7,717 nucleotides of DNA from Ruminococcaceae bacterium UBA5891 (GTDB lineage: Bacteria > Bacillota > Clostridia > Oscillospirales > Acutalibacteraceae): NCBI GenBank assembly GCA_002431945.1, contig DJET01000064.1, positions 1 to 7,717 of the forward strand, given 5' to 3'. Position 1 is the first letter of the stretch; the number at the start of each line of letters is the position of its first letter. A program made the translations under genes and the position numbers. This document shows, in pieces, positions 1 to 5,909 of this stretch. The notes under the pieces are model-generated. The model did no database searches and was not told the DNA's origin. It saw only the letters and a list, made by a program, of their open reading frames with translations.

Positions 1-15
1 TTTTTCGACAGACTG

Positions 16-46
16 AAACAGCCGCGAAAAATTCGCGGCTGTTTTT
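16..46. terminator. Strong hairpin terminator after the ispH-rpsA operon, probably bidirectional
   Basis: A perfect 13-bp inverted repeat (16-28 and 32-44) encloses a 3-nt loop of A residues. It lies 13 nt beyond the stop codon of the minus-strand ispH-rpsA gene. Read on the minus strand the stem is followed by only three T's, whereas on the plus strand it ends in a run of five T's. It could therefore also stop transcription arriving from the left, where a convergent gene may lie outside the window. Confidence 0.85.
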
Positions 47-57
47 GAGTCTTGCGA

Positions 58-2094
58 TTATTCGTTTGTTTCGTCAGAGGATTCGTAAACCACTTCATCG
101 GCGGCTTTAACGTCTGCCTGCTCCTCTTCTGCAACCTCCGGCTCAAGCAGAGCGCGGATAGAAAGGCTTACGCGCTTTTTATCAAGGTCGATAGCTATTA
201 TCTTAGCCTCAACCTCCTGACCTGCGGTAAGCTCGTCCTGCGGCTTAGCAACATGCTTGTTTGCAATCTGCGAAATGTGGATAAGACCGTCGATACCAGG
301 AATTATACGTGCAAAAGCGCCGTATGTAGTCATACTTACAATAGTAACCTTAACGGTGTCTCCGACCTTATAGTTGTTTTCAAAAATAACCCACGGGTTA
401 TCCTCAGGCTTTTTGTAGCCTAAAGAGATCTTTCTCTTTTCGGTATCAAGCGCCTTAACGTATACCTCTACCGTATCGCCTACAAGCACTACCTCAGACG
501 GGTTTTTAATTCTTTGCCACGAAAGCTCGGAAATGTGAACCATTCCGTCAACGCCGCCGATATCAACAAACGCGCCGTAGCTTGTGAGTGATTTAACAAC
601 GCCTGTAAAGCGATCACCCACGGCAATGTTTTCCCAGATCTTATCCTCGGCTGCCTTGCGCTGCTCTTTAAGCACGCTGCGGATAGAGCCTACCGCTCTG
701 TGGCCTCTGCCGATCTCGATAATGCGGAAGGAAACCTCTTTACCCTTAAGGTCCTCAAGCGGCTCGCCCCTTGAAGCGGTAGCCTGAGAAGCAGGGATAA
801 ATACCCTTATGTTGTTTGAATAAGCAACAACTCCGCCCTTTATGATGTCTCTTACAACGCCTGTAACGATCTCGCCCGAATCCTTGGCGGCTACTATATT
901 GTCCCAACCGGCAATAGCGTCGTAACGGCGTTTAGAGAGGAAAGCAGTTCCTTCCTGATCGTTGATTTTCATAATGATAAGATTAAGCTTATCGCCCGCT
1001 TTAACCTCTTCTGTAAGCTTAGCATCGGGGTCCTGCGAGTATTCGTCGGCAGTTACGTAGCCCGTAACTCCTCTGCCGATATCCACCGTGATTTCGGTGG
1101 GGTTAACGGCAATTACAGTTCCGCAGACCTTCTGATCCCCTGTTAAGCCGCTGAGTGAAGCCTCAAACGCTTCCTCGTCCGTCATTTCGTCGAAGCTTTT
1201 TTGAACAGTTTCTTTAACCTCCGCCTGTTCTTCGACCGGTTGTAAATTTTCCGACATGGTTTTAATAACCTCCTTTATAATACCTGCAGGCGTAGACGCG
1301 CCCGCAACGACGCCTATATTACCGCAATTTTCAAAAGACAGATTTTCAAGCTCACTTGCCGTCTCTATCAAATAGGTTCTGCCGCAGTTTTCACGGCACA
1401 CGTCAAAAAGCTTAGCCGTGTTTGAGCTGTGCCTGCCGCCGATAACCACCATAACGTCGTTACGGCGCGACAGCTCCCGTGCCTCCTGCTGGCGCATAGA
1501 AGTCGCATTACATATTGTATCAAAAATTTTTGCATTTGTATATACTTTTTTTAAATTTTTTTTGCATTCTTCAAAAATTTTTGCGTTAAAGGTTGTTTGA
1601 GCGACCAAAATTACGGGTTTTTTGCCTGTTTTTTCTTTATTTTCCAAAAATTCGCCAATCTCCTGCGGCGTTTTAAACACATAAGCCTCGCCCGTGCAGT
1701 GGCCTACGATTCCCATAACCTCCTGATGGTCGGGGTCCCCCGCTATAAGTGTTACGTATCCGTCCCGCCCGGCGGCGGAGACAATGCCGTGTATTTTGGC
1801 GACAAACGGGCAGGTTGCGTCTACCGTTTTAACGCCCGAAGCGGCGGCTTCGTCGGTAACCGCTTTAGCAACCCCGTGCGAGCGTATTACAAGCGTTTCG
1901 CCGTTTTTCACTTCACAAGGCGACTCTACCGTTCTTACGCCGCGTTTTTCAAGCTCGGCTACAAGCTGCGGATTATGTATTATAGGACCGAGGGTGCAAA
2001 CCCTTTCGCCGTTTTCAAGCAGACGGTAAACGGTGTTCACCGCGCGGTTAACGCCGAAGCAGAAGCCGGCTGTTTTTGCCACGGTTATTTTCAT
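58..2094 (-). CDS. ispH: Bifunctional 4-hydroxy-3-methylbut-2-enyl diphosphate reductase (IspH/LytB) - ribosomal protein S1 fusion
   Basis: This 678-residue protein joins two functions. Residues 1-280 are IspH, the [4Fe-4S] enzyme making IPP and DMAPP in the last step of the MEP isoprenoid pathway. The cluster ligands Cys12 (GFCFGV), Cys95 (DATCP) and Cys195 (DTICNAT) are all present, as are substrate-pocket residues His40, His73, His123 and Glu125 (HQE), the AQTTF motif at 165-169 and GGRHSSNT at 219-226. After an acidic linker (about 282-318) come four S1 RNA-binding repeats (about 321-392, 408-478, 494-563, 578-650). The third is the most canonical (YGAFVDIGGVDGMVHISEL), and an acidic tail follows. 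The fusion is established for Clostridia. The ATG overlaps the cmk stop by 4 nt (ATGA) and has only a weak upstream AAAGGA, suggesting translational coupling. A perfect internal SD precedes Met280, so S1 may be made separately. The IspH and S1 assignments are very secure. Confidence 0.96.
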   Translation of the reverse strand: MKITVAKTAGFCFGVNRAVNTVYRLLENGERVCTLGPIIHNPQLVAELEKRGVRTVESPCEVKNGETLVIRSHGVAKAVTDEAAASGVKTVDATCPFVAKIHGIVSAAGRDGYVTLIAGDPDHQEVMGIVGHCTGEAYVFKTPQEIGEFLENKEKTGKKPVILVAQTTFNAKIFEECKKNLKKVYTNAKIFDTICNATSMRQQEARELSRRNDVMVVIGGRHSSNTAKLFDVCRENCGRTYLIETASELENLSFENCGNIGVVAGASTPAGIIKEVIKTMSENLQPVEEQAEVKETVQKSFDEMTDEEAFEASLSGLTGDQKVCGTVIAVNPTEITVDIGRGVTGYVTADEYSQDPDAKLTEEVKAGDKLNLIIMKINDQEGTAFLSKRRYDAIAGWDNIVAAKDSGEIVTGVVRDIIKGGVVAYSNNIRVFIPASQATASRGEPLEDLKGKEVSFRIIEIGRGHRAVGSIRSVLKEQRKAAEDKIWENIAVGDRFTGVVKSLTSYGAFVDIGGVDGMVHISELSWQRIKNPSEVVLVGDTVEVYVKALDTEKRKISLGYKKPEDNPWVIFENNYKVGDTVKVTIVSMTTYGAFARIIPGIDGLIHISQIANKHVAKPQDELTAGQEVEAKIIAIDLDKKRVSLSIRALLEPEVAEEEQADVKAADEVVYESSDETNE
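1255..1276 (-). promoter_or_regulatory. Internal Shine-Dalgarno and in-frame ATG at the IspH/S1 junction
   Basis: On the minus strand AAAGGAGGTT (1276-1267) is followed, 11 nt after GGAGG, by an ATG (1257-1255) in the same frame as the fusion gene. Starting there gives a 399-residue protein beginning MSENLQPVEEQ and containing only the linker and the four S1 repeats. The match to the anti-SD is far better than that of the ispH start itself. It falls at the domain boundary, where an ancestral rpsA start would have been. The codons also encode IspH residues (IIKEVIKT), so the motif could be coincidental. Use of the start is inferred. Confidence 0.6.
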
Positions 2095-2768
2095 ATGCTA
2101 AGCTTAGCGGTCCTTTCTTTTATAATATTTATTATAAGCGCAACGGAGTCTTCAAAGCTTAAAGCCGAGGTATCTGCCAAAACCGCGTCGTCCGCCTGCT
2201 TAAGCGGCGCTGTTTTGCGGTTTGTATCGGCGCTGTCGCGGCTTATTATATCGTTTAATACGCCGTTAAGGGTAACGTCGGCGCCCTTTTGCAAAAGCTC
2301 CTTATACCGCCTTTCGGCTCTGGCTTCGGGCGAGGCGGTAAGGAAAATTTTAACGTCGGCATTCGGTAAAACCACGGTGCCTATATCGCGCCCGTCCATA
2401 ATAACGTTGTTTTCACGCGCCGCTTTTCGCTGCATTTCAAGCAAAAACGCCCTTACAGGCGGCTTTGCAGACACGGCGGACGCCATTTTTGAAGCTAATG
2501 GCGTACGGATATTATCCGATACGTCGGTTCCGTCAAGAAAGACGCGCTGCTCGCCGTTTATAAATTTAATTTCAACATCGGTGTCTTTTAAAACGCTTTC
2601 TATATCGCAGTTAAGCGCCGTATCCGCCCCCAAAGAGGAAAATTTAAGCCCTACCGCCCTGTAAAGCGCGCCCGTATCAACATAAATAAAGCCGAGCTTT
2701 TGCGCCGCCGCCCTTGCAACCGAGCTTTTTCCGGCGCCTGCCGGTCCGTCTATCGCTATGTTTATCAT
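2091..2768 (-). CDS. cmk: (d)CMP kinase (cytidylate kinase)
   Basis: Cytoplasmic nucleoside monophosphate kinase that phosphorylates CMP and dCMP with ATP, feeding CTP/dCTP supply for nucleic acid and phospholipid synthesis. The 225-residue length is normal for the bacterial family. Visible signatures are the P-loop GPAGAGKSS at residues 8-16, the substrate-side motif DTGALYRAVG at 31-40, the central MDGRDIGTVVLPNADVKIFL segment with its arginine and aspartates, the LID-region RAERRYKEL, and the C-terminal RDSADTNRKTAPLKQADDA typical of Cmk. The ATG is supported by a good SD (GGAGA, 7 nt upstream) that overlaps the stop codon of the preceding flavoprotein gene. The 3' end overlaps the ispH start by 4 nt. 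In related Clostridia, as I recall, a plsC acyltransferase gene often sits between cmk and ispH; here it is absent. Identification is firm. Confidence 0.96.
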   Translation of the reverse strand: MINIAIDGPAGAGKSSVARAAAQKLGFIYVDTGALYRAVGLKFSSLGADTALNCDIESVLKDTDVEIKFINGEQRVFLDGTDVSDNIRTPLASKMASAVSAKPPVRAFLLEMQRKAARENNVIMDGRDIGTVVLPNADVKIFLTASPEARAERRYKELLQKGADVTLNGVLNDIISRDSADTNRKTAPLKQADDAVLADTSALSFEDSVALIINIIKERTAKLSI

Positions 2769-2779
2769 ATTTGTTTCTC

Positions 2780-4015
2780 CTAAATATTACTTCCCGCCGC
2801 AAAGCCGGTTGAAAAGGCTATTTGCAGATTAAAACCGCCGGTGTATGCGTCTGCGTCTATAATTTCGCCTGCAAAATAAAGGCCTTTCACAAGCTTTGAT
2901 TCCATTGTTTTCGGGTTTATTTCTTTAACCGAAATTCCGCCGCCGGTTATAATAGCCTCTTCGATAGGTCTGGTTCCCGTTATATGAAGCGGCATATTTT
3001 TAATAACTCCGCAAAGCGATAAGCGCTGTCCGCGCGTTATCTGGTTTACCTTTAAATGCGGTTCTATGCCGGACAGAGCTATTATAACAGGAATAAGACT
3101 TTTAGGCAACAGCTTATCAAGCGAATTTGAAAAATCACGGTTTTTTTCTTCCCCGAAATCGCGCAGAACGCGGTTATCAAGCTGTTCGGCGCTAAGCCCC
3201 GGCTTTAGGTCTATAAACGCGGTATATTGCTTTTTCCCTATATGGCGCATATGCGAGGAGGCGCTTAATACCAGCGGACCCGATATTCCGAAATGGGTAA
3301 ACAGCATTTCGCCAAGCTCCCTGAATACGGGCTTTTTCTTCCCTTCCTCATAAACCGAAAGCGTAACGTTTTTAAGCGAAAGCCCCGAAAGCCTGTTTAC
3401 AAAGCCTTCGTGCACGGTAAGGGGAATAAGCGAGGGCTTAAGCTCCGTTACGGTATGACCGAGCGCCGCCGCCATTTTATATCCGTCGCCCGTAGAGCCG
3501 GTAAGAGGGTAGGACATACCACCCGTTGCAAGAATTACGCCGTCTGCCGGCAGTACCTCGCCTCCCTTAAGCAAAACGCCTGTTAAGGCGCCGTTTTCGG
3601 CAAGTATTTTTTCGGCGGCGGCGTTGATTATTTTCGCTCCGCCGCGCTTTGCGGCGTTTACAAGCGCGTCTACTATATCCGCCGCCTTATCCGATACGGG
3701 GAAAACGCGGTTTCCGCGCTCGGTTTTAAGCGGAACGCCCGAAGACTCGAAAAACGCCGCAACGTCCTTAGGCGTAAAGCCCGAAAAGGCGGAATATAAA
3801 AATCTTCCGTTTTTCGGCACGTTTGATATAAGCGTATCAATATCGCAGTTATTTGTAACGTTGCACCTGCCCTTGCCCGTTATCATAAGCTTTCTGCCGG
3901 GGCGTTCGTTTTTTTCAAGCACGGTTATTTCGGCGCCGCCTTTATATTTTAAATTTGCGCCGTATGCCGCGGTAAGTCCCGCCGCGCCGCCGCCGATAAT
4001 TATAATTTTTTTCAT
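2780..4015 (-). CDS. NAD(P)/FAD-dependent oxidoreductase, BaiN/HI0933 (YhiN) family
   Basis: A soluble FAD-binding flavoprotein of 411 residues, a normal family length. The N-terminal Rossmann dinucleotide-binding motif IIIIGGGAAGLTAAYGA occupies residues 4-20. The family block from EKNERPGRKLMITGKGRCNVTN lies at 34-55, a second nucleotide-binding segment GVILATGGMSYPLTGSTGDGY near the middle, and the C-terminal FAD signature GLYFAGEIIDADAYTGGFN begins at 378. The family includes BaiN of bile-acid 7-dehydroxylating clostridia and proteins annotated as aminoacetone oxidases. Its true substrate in most bacteria is unsettled, so I give no symbol and do not infer bile-acid metabolism. The ATG has a modest upstream SD-like GGGTGA about 9 nt away. 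The gene sits 27 nt after the phosphodiesterase gene and 11 nt before cmk, as the second member of the minus-strand operon. Family call firm, function uncertain. Confidence 0.92.
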   Translation of the reverse strand: MKKIIIIGGGAAGLTAAYGANLKYKGGAEITVLEKNERPGRKLMITGKGRCNVTNNCDIDTLISNVPKNGRFLYSAFSGFTPKDVAAFFESSGVPLKTERGNRVFPVSDKAADIVDALVNAAKRGGAKIINAAAEKILAENGALTGVLLKGGEVLPADGVILATGGMSYPLTGSTGDGYKMAAALGHTVTELKPSLIPLTVHEGFVNRLSGLSLKNVTLSVYEEGKKKPVFRELGEMLFTHFGISGPLVLSASSHMRHIGKKQYTAFIDLKPGLSAEQLDNRVLRDFGEEKNRDFSNSLDKLLPKSLIPVIIALSGIEPHLKVNQITRGQRLSLCGVIKNMPLHITGTRPIEEAIITGGGISVKEINPKTMESKLVKGLYFAGEIIDADAYTGGFNLQIAFSTGFAAGSNI

Positions 4016-4042
4016 AATACAGCTTCACCCTGATTATATTGT

Positions 4043-4516
4043 CTATACATTTATTATTATAGGCATAATTCCGTTTTTTTCAATATCAATTACGGCATAG
4101 CTCGCTCTTCCCTCGCGCGGGGAAGAGCAGGAGCCGGGATTCACAACGTATATCCCGTCCTCATATAATATTTTTGAGATATGGGTGTGCCCGTAAAGCG
4201 CTATATCGCAGTTTCTTTCCCTTGCGGCGGCGATAAGCCTTTCGGTTCCGTATTTTACCGAAAGCGTGTGCCCGTGGGTGTAAAAGATGTTGTGACCGCC
4301 CGCATTTGCAACGCCGCTTGCCGGATAAACGGAAAAAAAGTCGCAGTTGCCTGAGACTATGTTAAAGGTCTTGTTCGGGTATTCGTGCATAACCTCTTCA
4401 ATATCGGCGGTTACGTCGCCTAAGAAAAATACGGTGTCGCCGCCGTTTTCGGCGTTAAGTATTTTCCTTATAGCGTTAGTGTTTCTGTGCGAATCGGAAA
4501 TTACGGTAATTCTCAT
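4043..4516 (-). CDS. YfcE/MJ0936-family metallophosphoesterase
   Basis: A small calcineurin-like phosphodiesterase of 157 residues, the usual size for the YfcE/MJ0936 family, which uses a dinuclear metal centre. All metal-binding blocks are present: Asp8 and His10 (ISDSH), Asp34 (FLGDV), Asn57 (SGNCD), His81 (THGH), and His110 and His112 (YGHTH), followed by NPGSCSSPR near the C-terminus. The physiological substrate is not known for most members. I chose the ATG at 4516 because the protein then begins MRITVISDSH, as family members do, and GGTGG lies 5 nt upstream. An in-frame ATG at 4528 would add four residues. The same frame stays open up to 4810, but that extension lies antisense to another gene and is not family-like. 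This is the first gene of the four-gene minus-strand operon and diverges from the gene at 4578. Confidence 0.9.
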   Translation of the reverse strand: MRITVISDSHRNTNAIRKILNAENGGDTVFFLGDVTADIEEVMHEYPNKTFNIVSGNCDFFSVYPASGVANAGGHNIFYTHGHTLSVKYGTERLIAAARERNCDIALYGHTHISKILYEDGIYVVNPGSCSSPREGRASYAVIDIEKNGIMPIIINV

Positions 4517-4577
4517 TTTGTCCACCATTCTATAAAATGTAATTTTTTCATAGTATTTAAAACAGGGGGTATGGGTT
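4517..4577. promoter_or_regulatory. Divergent intergenic region expected to hold two back-to-back promoters
   Basis: Only 61 bp separate the oppositely oriented starts at 4516 and 4578. The stretch is AT-rich, with TATAAA (4531-4536) and TAGTAT (4551-4556) on the plus strand and TATAGA on the minus strand as loose -10 candidates. None has a convincing -35 at 16-18 bp. The SD of the plus-strand gene (AGGGGG) is clear, 8 nt before its ATG. That promoters lie here is inferred from gene orientation, not from motif quality. Confidence 0.4.
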
Positions 4578-4838
4578 ATGAATAACGAAAATATTGATAA
4601 ACAAAAGCTTATGGAGGCGCTGTTAAGCTCGTCGGGCGGCAAAATCGATAAAAACAGCGTAAACGGCGCGGTAAACGGCAAAAATATAGCGCCGCTTGTA
4701 AACAGCCTGTCGAGCGAGGACAGGGAAAAGCTTAACGCCGCTATGTCGGATAAAAAAAGCCTTGAAAAAGCGCTTAAAAGCCCGCAGGCGCAGGCGCTTT
4801 TAAAATCCATACTAAAGGGCGGAGGAAAAAATGGATGA
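4578..4838 (+). CDS. Small conserved-looking hypothetical protein (86 aa), first gene of a three-gene unit
   Basis: I do not recognise this protein. It has 86 residues, no signal peptide and no membrane segment. It is rich in Ser, Asn, Lys and Ala and looks largely helical. The middle LVNSLSSEDREKLNAAMSDK and the C-terminal half (KSLEKALKSPQAQALLKSIL) could form amphipathic helices, and it ends in a basic glycine-rich tail (GGGKNG). The ATG has a clear AGGGGG SD. An ATG 7 nt upstream meets a stop after four codons in another frame. The 3' end overlaps the next gene by 8 nt, and the next gene's GGAGG lies inside this reading frame, so the two are very probably co-translated. The SD and operon structure make it a real gene; function unknown. 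Confidence 0.78.
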   Translation: MNNENIDKQKLMEALLSSSGGKIDKNSVNGAVNGKNIAPLVNSLSSEDREKLNAAMSDKKSLEKALKSPQAQALLKSILKGGGKNG

Positions 4839-5184
4839 TTTAAGCGAAAAGCTTACAGGTATATTAAACGATCCCGAAAGTATGGAACGCGTAAAGCAAA
4901 TGGCGGAAAGTATTTTGGGCGGCGGCAAAGCGGAGCCGCCCGCCCCCTCCGCCGTGACGGGGCTTGCCGATATAGGCGACGCATTGGGCGGCGAGGATAT
5001 AGGAAAAATAGTATCGGTTATATCGAAAATGAAAACGGCGGGAAACGACAGCCGCGTTCAGCTTATATACGCGCTAAAGCCGCATTTAAGCGCCGAGCGG
5101 CAGGCGCGCGCCGATACCGCCGTTAAAATTTTAAAGCTGCTTGACATTCTGCCGGCTATAAAGGAAAGCGGACTGTTATTTTAG
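4831..5184 (+). CDS. Small hypothetical protein (117 aa) with a conserved-type helical C-terminus
   Basis: The 117-residue product has an acidic helical N-terminus (MDDLSEKLTGILNDPESMERVKQMAESILGGG), an Ala/Pro linker near 34-41 and a helical C-terminal half. That half includes DSRVQLIYALKPHLSAERQARA followed by a Leu-rich end, KILKLLDILPAIKESGLLF. I recall unnamed small proteins with this LxALKPHLS..R...D.A.KLLKLL architecture in many Clostridia, but I know no assigned function. There is no signal peptide or clear transmembrane helix. The start is secured by GGAGG 5 nt upstream of the ATG at 4831. It overlaps the upstream gene by 8 nt and lies 15 nt before the next one. The N-terminal segment resembles the opening of many spore- or membrane-associated clostridial small proteins, but that is only an impression. 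Confidence 0.82.
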   Translation: MDDLSEKLTGILNDPESMERVKQMAESILGGGKAEPPAPSAVTGLADIGDALGGEDIGKIVSVISKMKTAGNDSRVQLIYALKPHLSAERQARADTAVKILKLLDILPAIKESGLLF

Positions 5185-5199
5185 TGTTGGGTGAAAACT

Positions 5200-5547
5200 A
5201 TGAGCGAAAACGATTTTATGAAACAGCAGCAGGCGGCGGTGGAGCGTATGCGCGAAATGAACGCCAGAGCCGCAAAAAGCACGGGAGCGGGGAATATGCC
5301 TCCCGTGCCGCCGTTTGTAAGGGTGCCGCGGCAGGAAAACGCCGCAAGAACAGATGAACGCGCAAAAACGCCGCCACCGCCTCCTCCGCCGCAAAACGGC
5401 GGCTTACAGGGGCTTTTGGATATACCGTTTTTAAAAAATCTTACAGGCAGCGGCGATACGGCGCTTATACTCGGCTTGCTGCTTATTTTAATAAGCGAAA
5501 AGGCGGATAAAAAGCTTCTGTTTGCACTTGTATACATACTGCTTTAA
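5200..5547 (+). CDS. Small proline-rich hypothetical protein with hydrophobic C-terminus (115 aa)
   Basis: Function unknown. Residues 1-26 are a charged, Gln/Arg/Met-rich helix. Residues 33-64 are proline-rich and end in seven consecutive prolines (58-64). After a QNGGLQGLL hinge comes a hydrophobic C-terminus with two short apolar runs (about 86-98 and 105-115), separated by the charged SEKADKK. The pattern GDTALILGLLLILISEKADKKLLFALVYILL resembles the C-terminus of unnamed clostridial proteins I have seen, some near sporulation genes; that link is unproven. The apolar runs are short for independent transmembrane helices, so membrane association is possible rather than certain. I prefer the ATG at 5200, which has GGGTG 6 nt upstream. 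A GTG at 5191 would add three residues but lacks an SD. It is the last gene of the three-gene unit; no strong terminator follows immediately. Confidence 0.78.
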   Translation: MSENDFMKQQQAAVERMREMNARAAKSTGAGNMPPVPPFVRVPRQENAARTDERAKTPPPPPPPQNGGLQGLLDIPFLKNLTGSGDTALILGLLLILISEKADKKLLFALVYILL

Positions 5548-5610
5548 TTTTTAAAAGCCGTAAAATTTATTGCAAAAATGTTATTATGTAAACTCGGACA
5601 ACCTGTTAAG

Positions 5611-5708
5611 TTATCCAACTTATCCACCGTTATATTAACATTAGGGTGGTGGATAAAACGAAAAATCGGGCTTTTTACGCCGTTTTCGGTGGATAACTGT
5701 GTTGATAA
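5611..5708. promoter_or_regulatory. Cluster of five DnaA-box-like 9-mers arranged with dyad symmetry
   Basis: Against the DnaA-box consensus TTATCCACA the following sites are visible: TTATCCAAC (5611-5619, plus, 7/9), TTATCCACC (5620-5628, plus, 8/9), GGTGGATAA (5648-5656, minus orientation, 8/9), GGTGGATAA (5688-5696, minus, 8/9) and TGTTGATAA (5700-5708, minus, 8/9). Two plus-oriented boxes abut with no gap and face three minus-oriented boxes. CAACTTATC (5616-5624) is mirrored by GATAAGTTG (5704-5712). Five sites in 98 bp is far above chance. It could be a DnaA-binding regulatory or titration site, or part of an origin. DnaA binding is inferred from motif similarity only. Confidence 0.65.
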
Positions 5709-5754
5709 GTTGAATAAATCTTTATTCACTGTAAAATGAATAAAAAAATTATGT

Positions 5755-5772
5755 AAAGCTTTCGAGCTTTTT
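5755..5772 (+). terminator. Possible small intrinsic terminator (UUCG-loop hairpin)
   Basis: AAAGCT (5755-5760), a TTCG tetraloop and AGCTTT (5765-5770) form a 6-bp stem, and the T run continues to 5772. The stem is short and AT-rich, and it lies 208 nt beyond the last small gene. It is only a plausible terminator for that unit. It is nearly symmetric, so it could act on either strand. Confidence 0.3.
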
Positions 5773-5832
5773 CGACAAACGTTTTACCTGCCCGAAAAGC
5801 GGGTTTATATACTTTTAATCTGCCTCTATGCC

Positions 5833-5896
5833 ATTATATCATATATAAACTCAAAATTCACCTTTATTTTTACGCGCGTTTATGTTATGATATAAT
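5833..5896. repeat. Long AT-rich imperfect inverted repeat upstream of trhA, containing facing extended -10 motifs
   Basis: ATTATATCATA (5833-5843) pairs perfectly with TATGATATAAT (5886-5896). The pairing continues inward with ATAAAC (5845-5850) and GTTTAT (5878-5883) after a small bulge, leaving a 27-nt loop. Each outer arm reads TGATATAAT outward, an extended -10 element, one on each strand. The right arm directly precedes the AAGAGG ribosome binding site of trhA. If used as a -10, transcription would start at or just past the SD. It may be an operator, a pair of divergent promoters or a mobile-element relic. Confidence 0.5.
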
Positions 5897-5909
5897 AAGA
5901 GGTAATAAT

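Larger units (their letters stand above)
5548..5909. other. 362-bp gene-free region between the small-protein unit and trhA
   Basis: No convincing gene lies here. Open frames of about 53 codons (plus, from 5579) and 61 codons (minus) only run across repeated DnaA-box-like motifs. From left to right the region contains the DnaA-box cluster (5611-5708), an AT-rich stretch (about 5709-5755), a UUCG hairpin (5755-5772), a short CCCG/CGGG stem at 5791-5803 and a long AT-rich inverted repeat (5833-5896) abutting the trhA ribosome binding site. Confidence 0.8.

Noticed and set aside
1597..2664. Long plus-strand open frame of 355 codons
   Set aside because: It is the antisense shadow of ispH and cmk, both of which have complete catalytic motifs, and its product shows no recognisable domain.
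4517..4810. N-terminal extension of the minus-strand phosphodiesterase frame up to 4810
   Set aside because: It lies antisense to the well-supported small gene at 4578, lacks an SD, and YfcE-family proteins begin at the MxITVISDSH-type strand found at 4516.
5181..5537. Glycine-rich minus-strand frame with a GGGGGGG run
   Set aside because: It is the complement of the proline-rich third small gene, which has an SD-supported start and operon context.
5659..5688. CGAAAA...TTTTCG inverted repeat as a terminator
   Set aside because: It has only 6 bp with an 18-nt loop and no following T run, and it sits within the DnaA-box cluster.
5544..5729. 61-codon minus-strand frame, and a 53-codon plus-strand frame from 5579
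   Set aside because: Both run through the repeated DnaA-box-like motifs, have no ribosome binding site and have unremarkable composition; the repeats explain the open frames.
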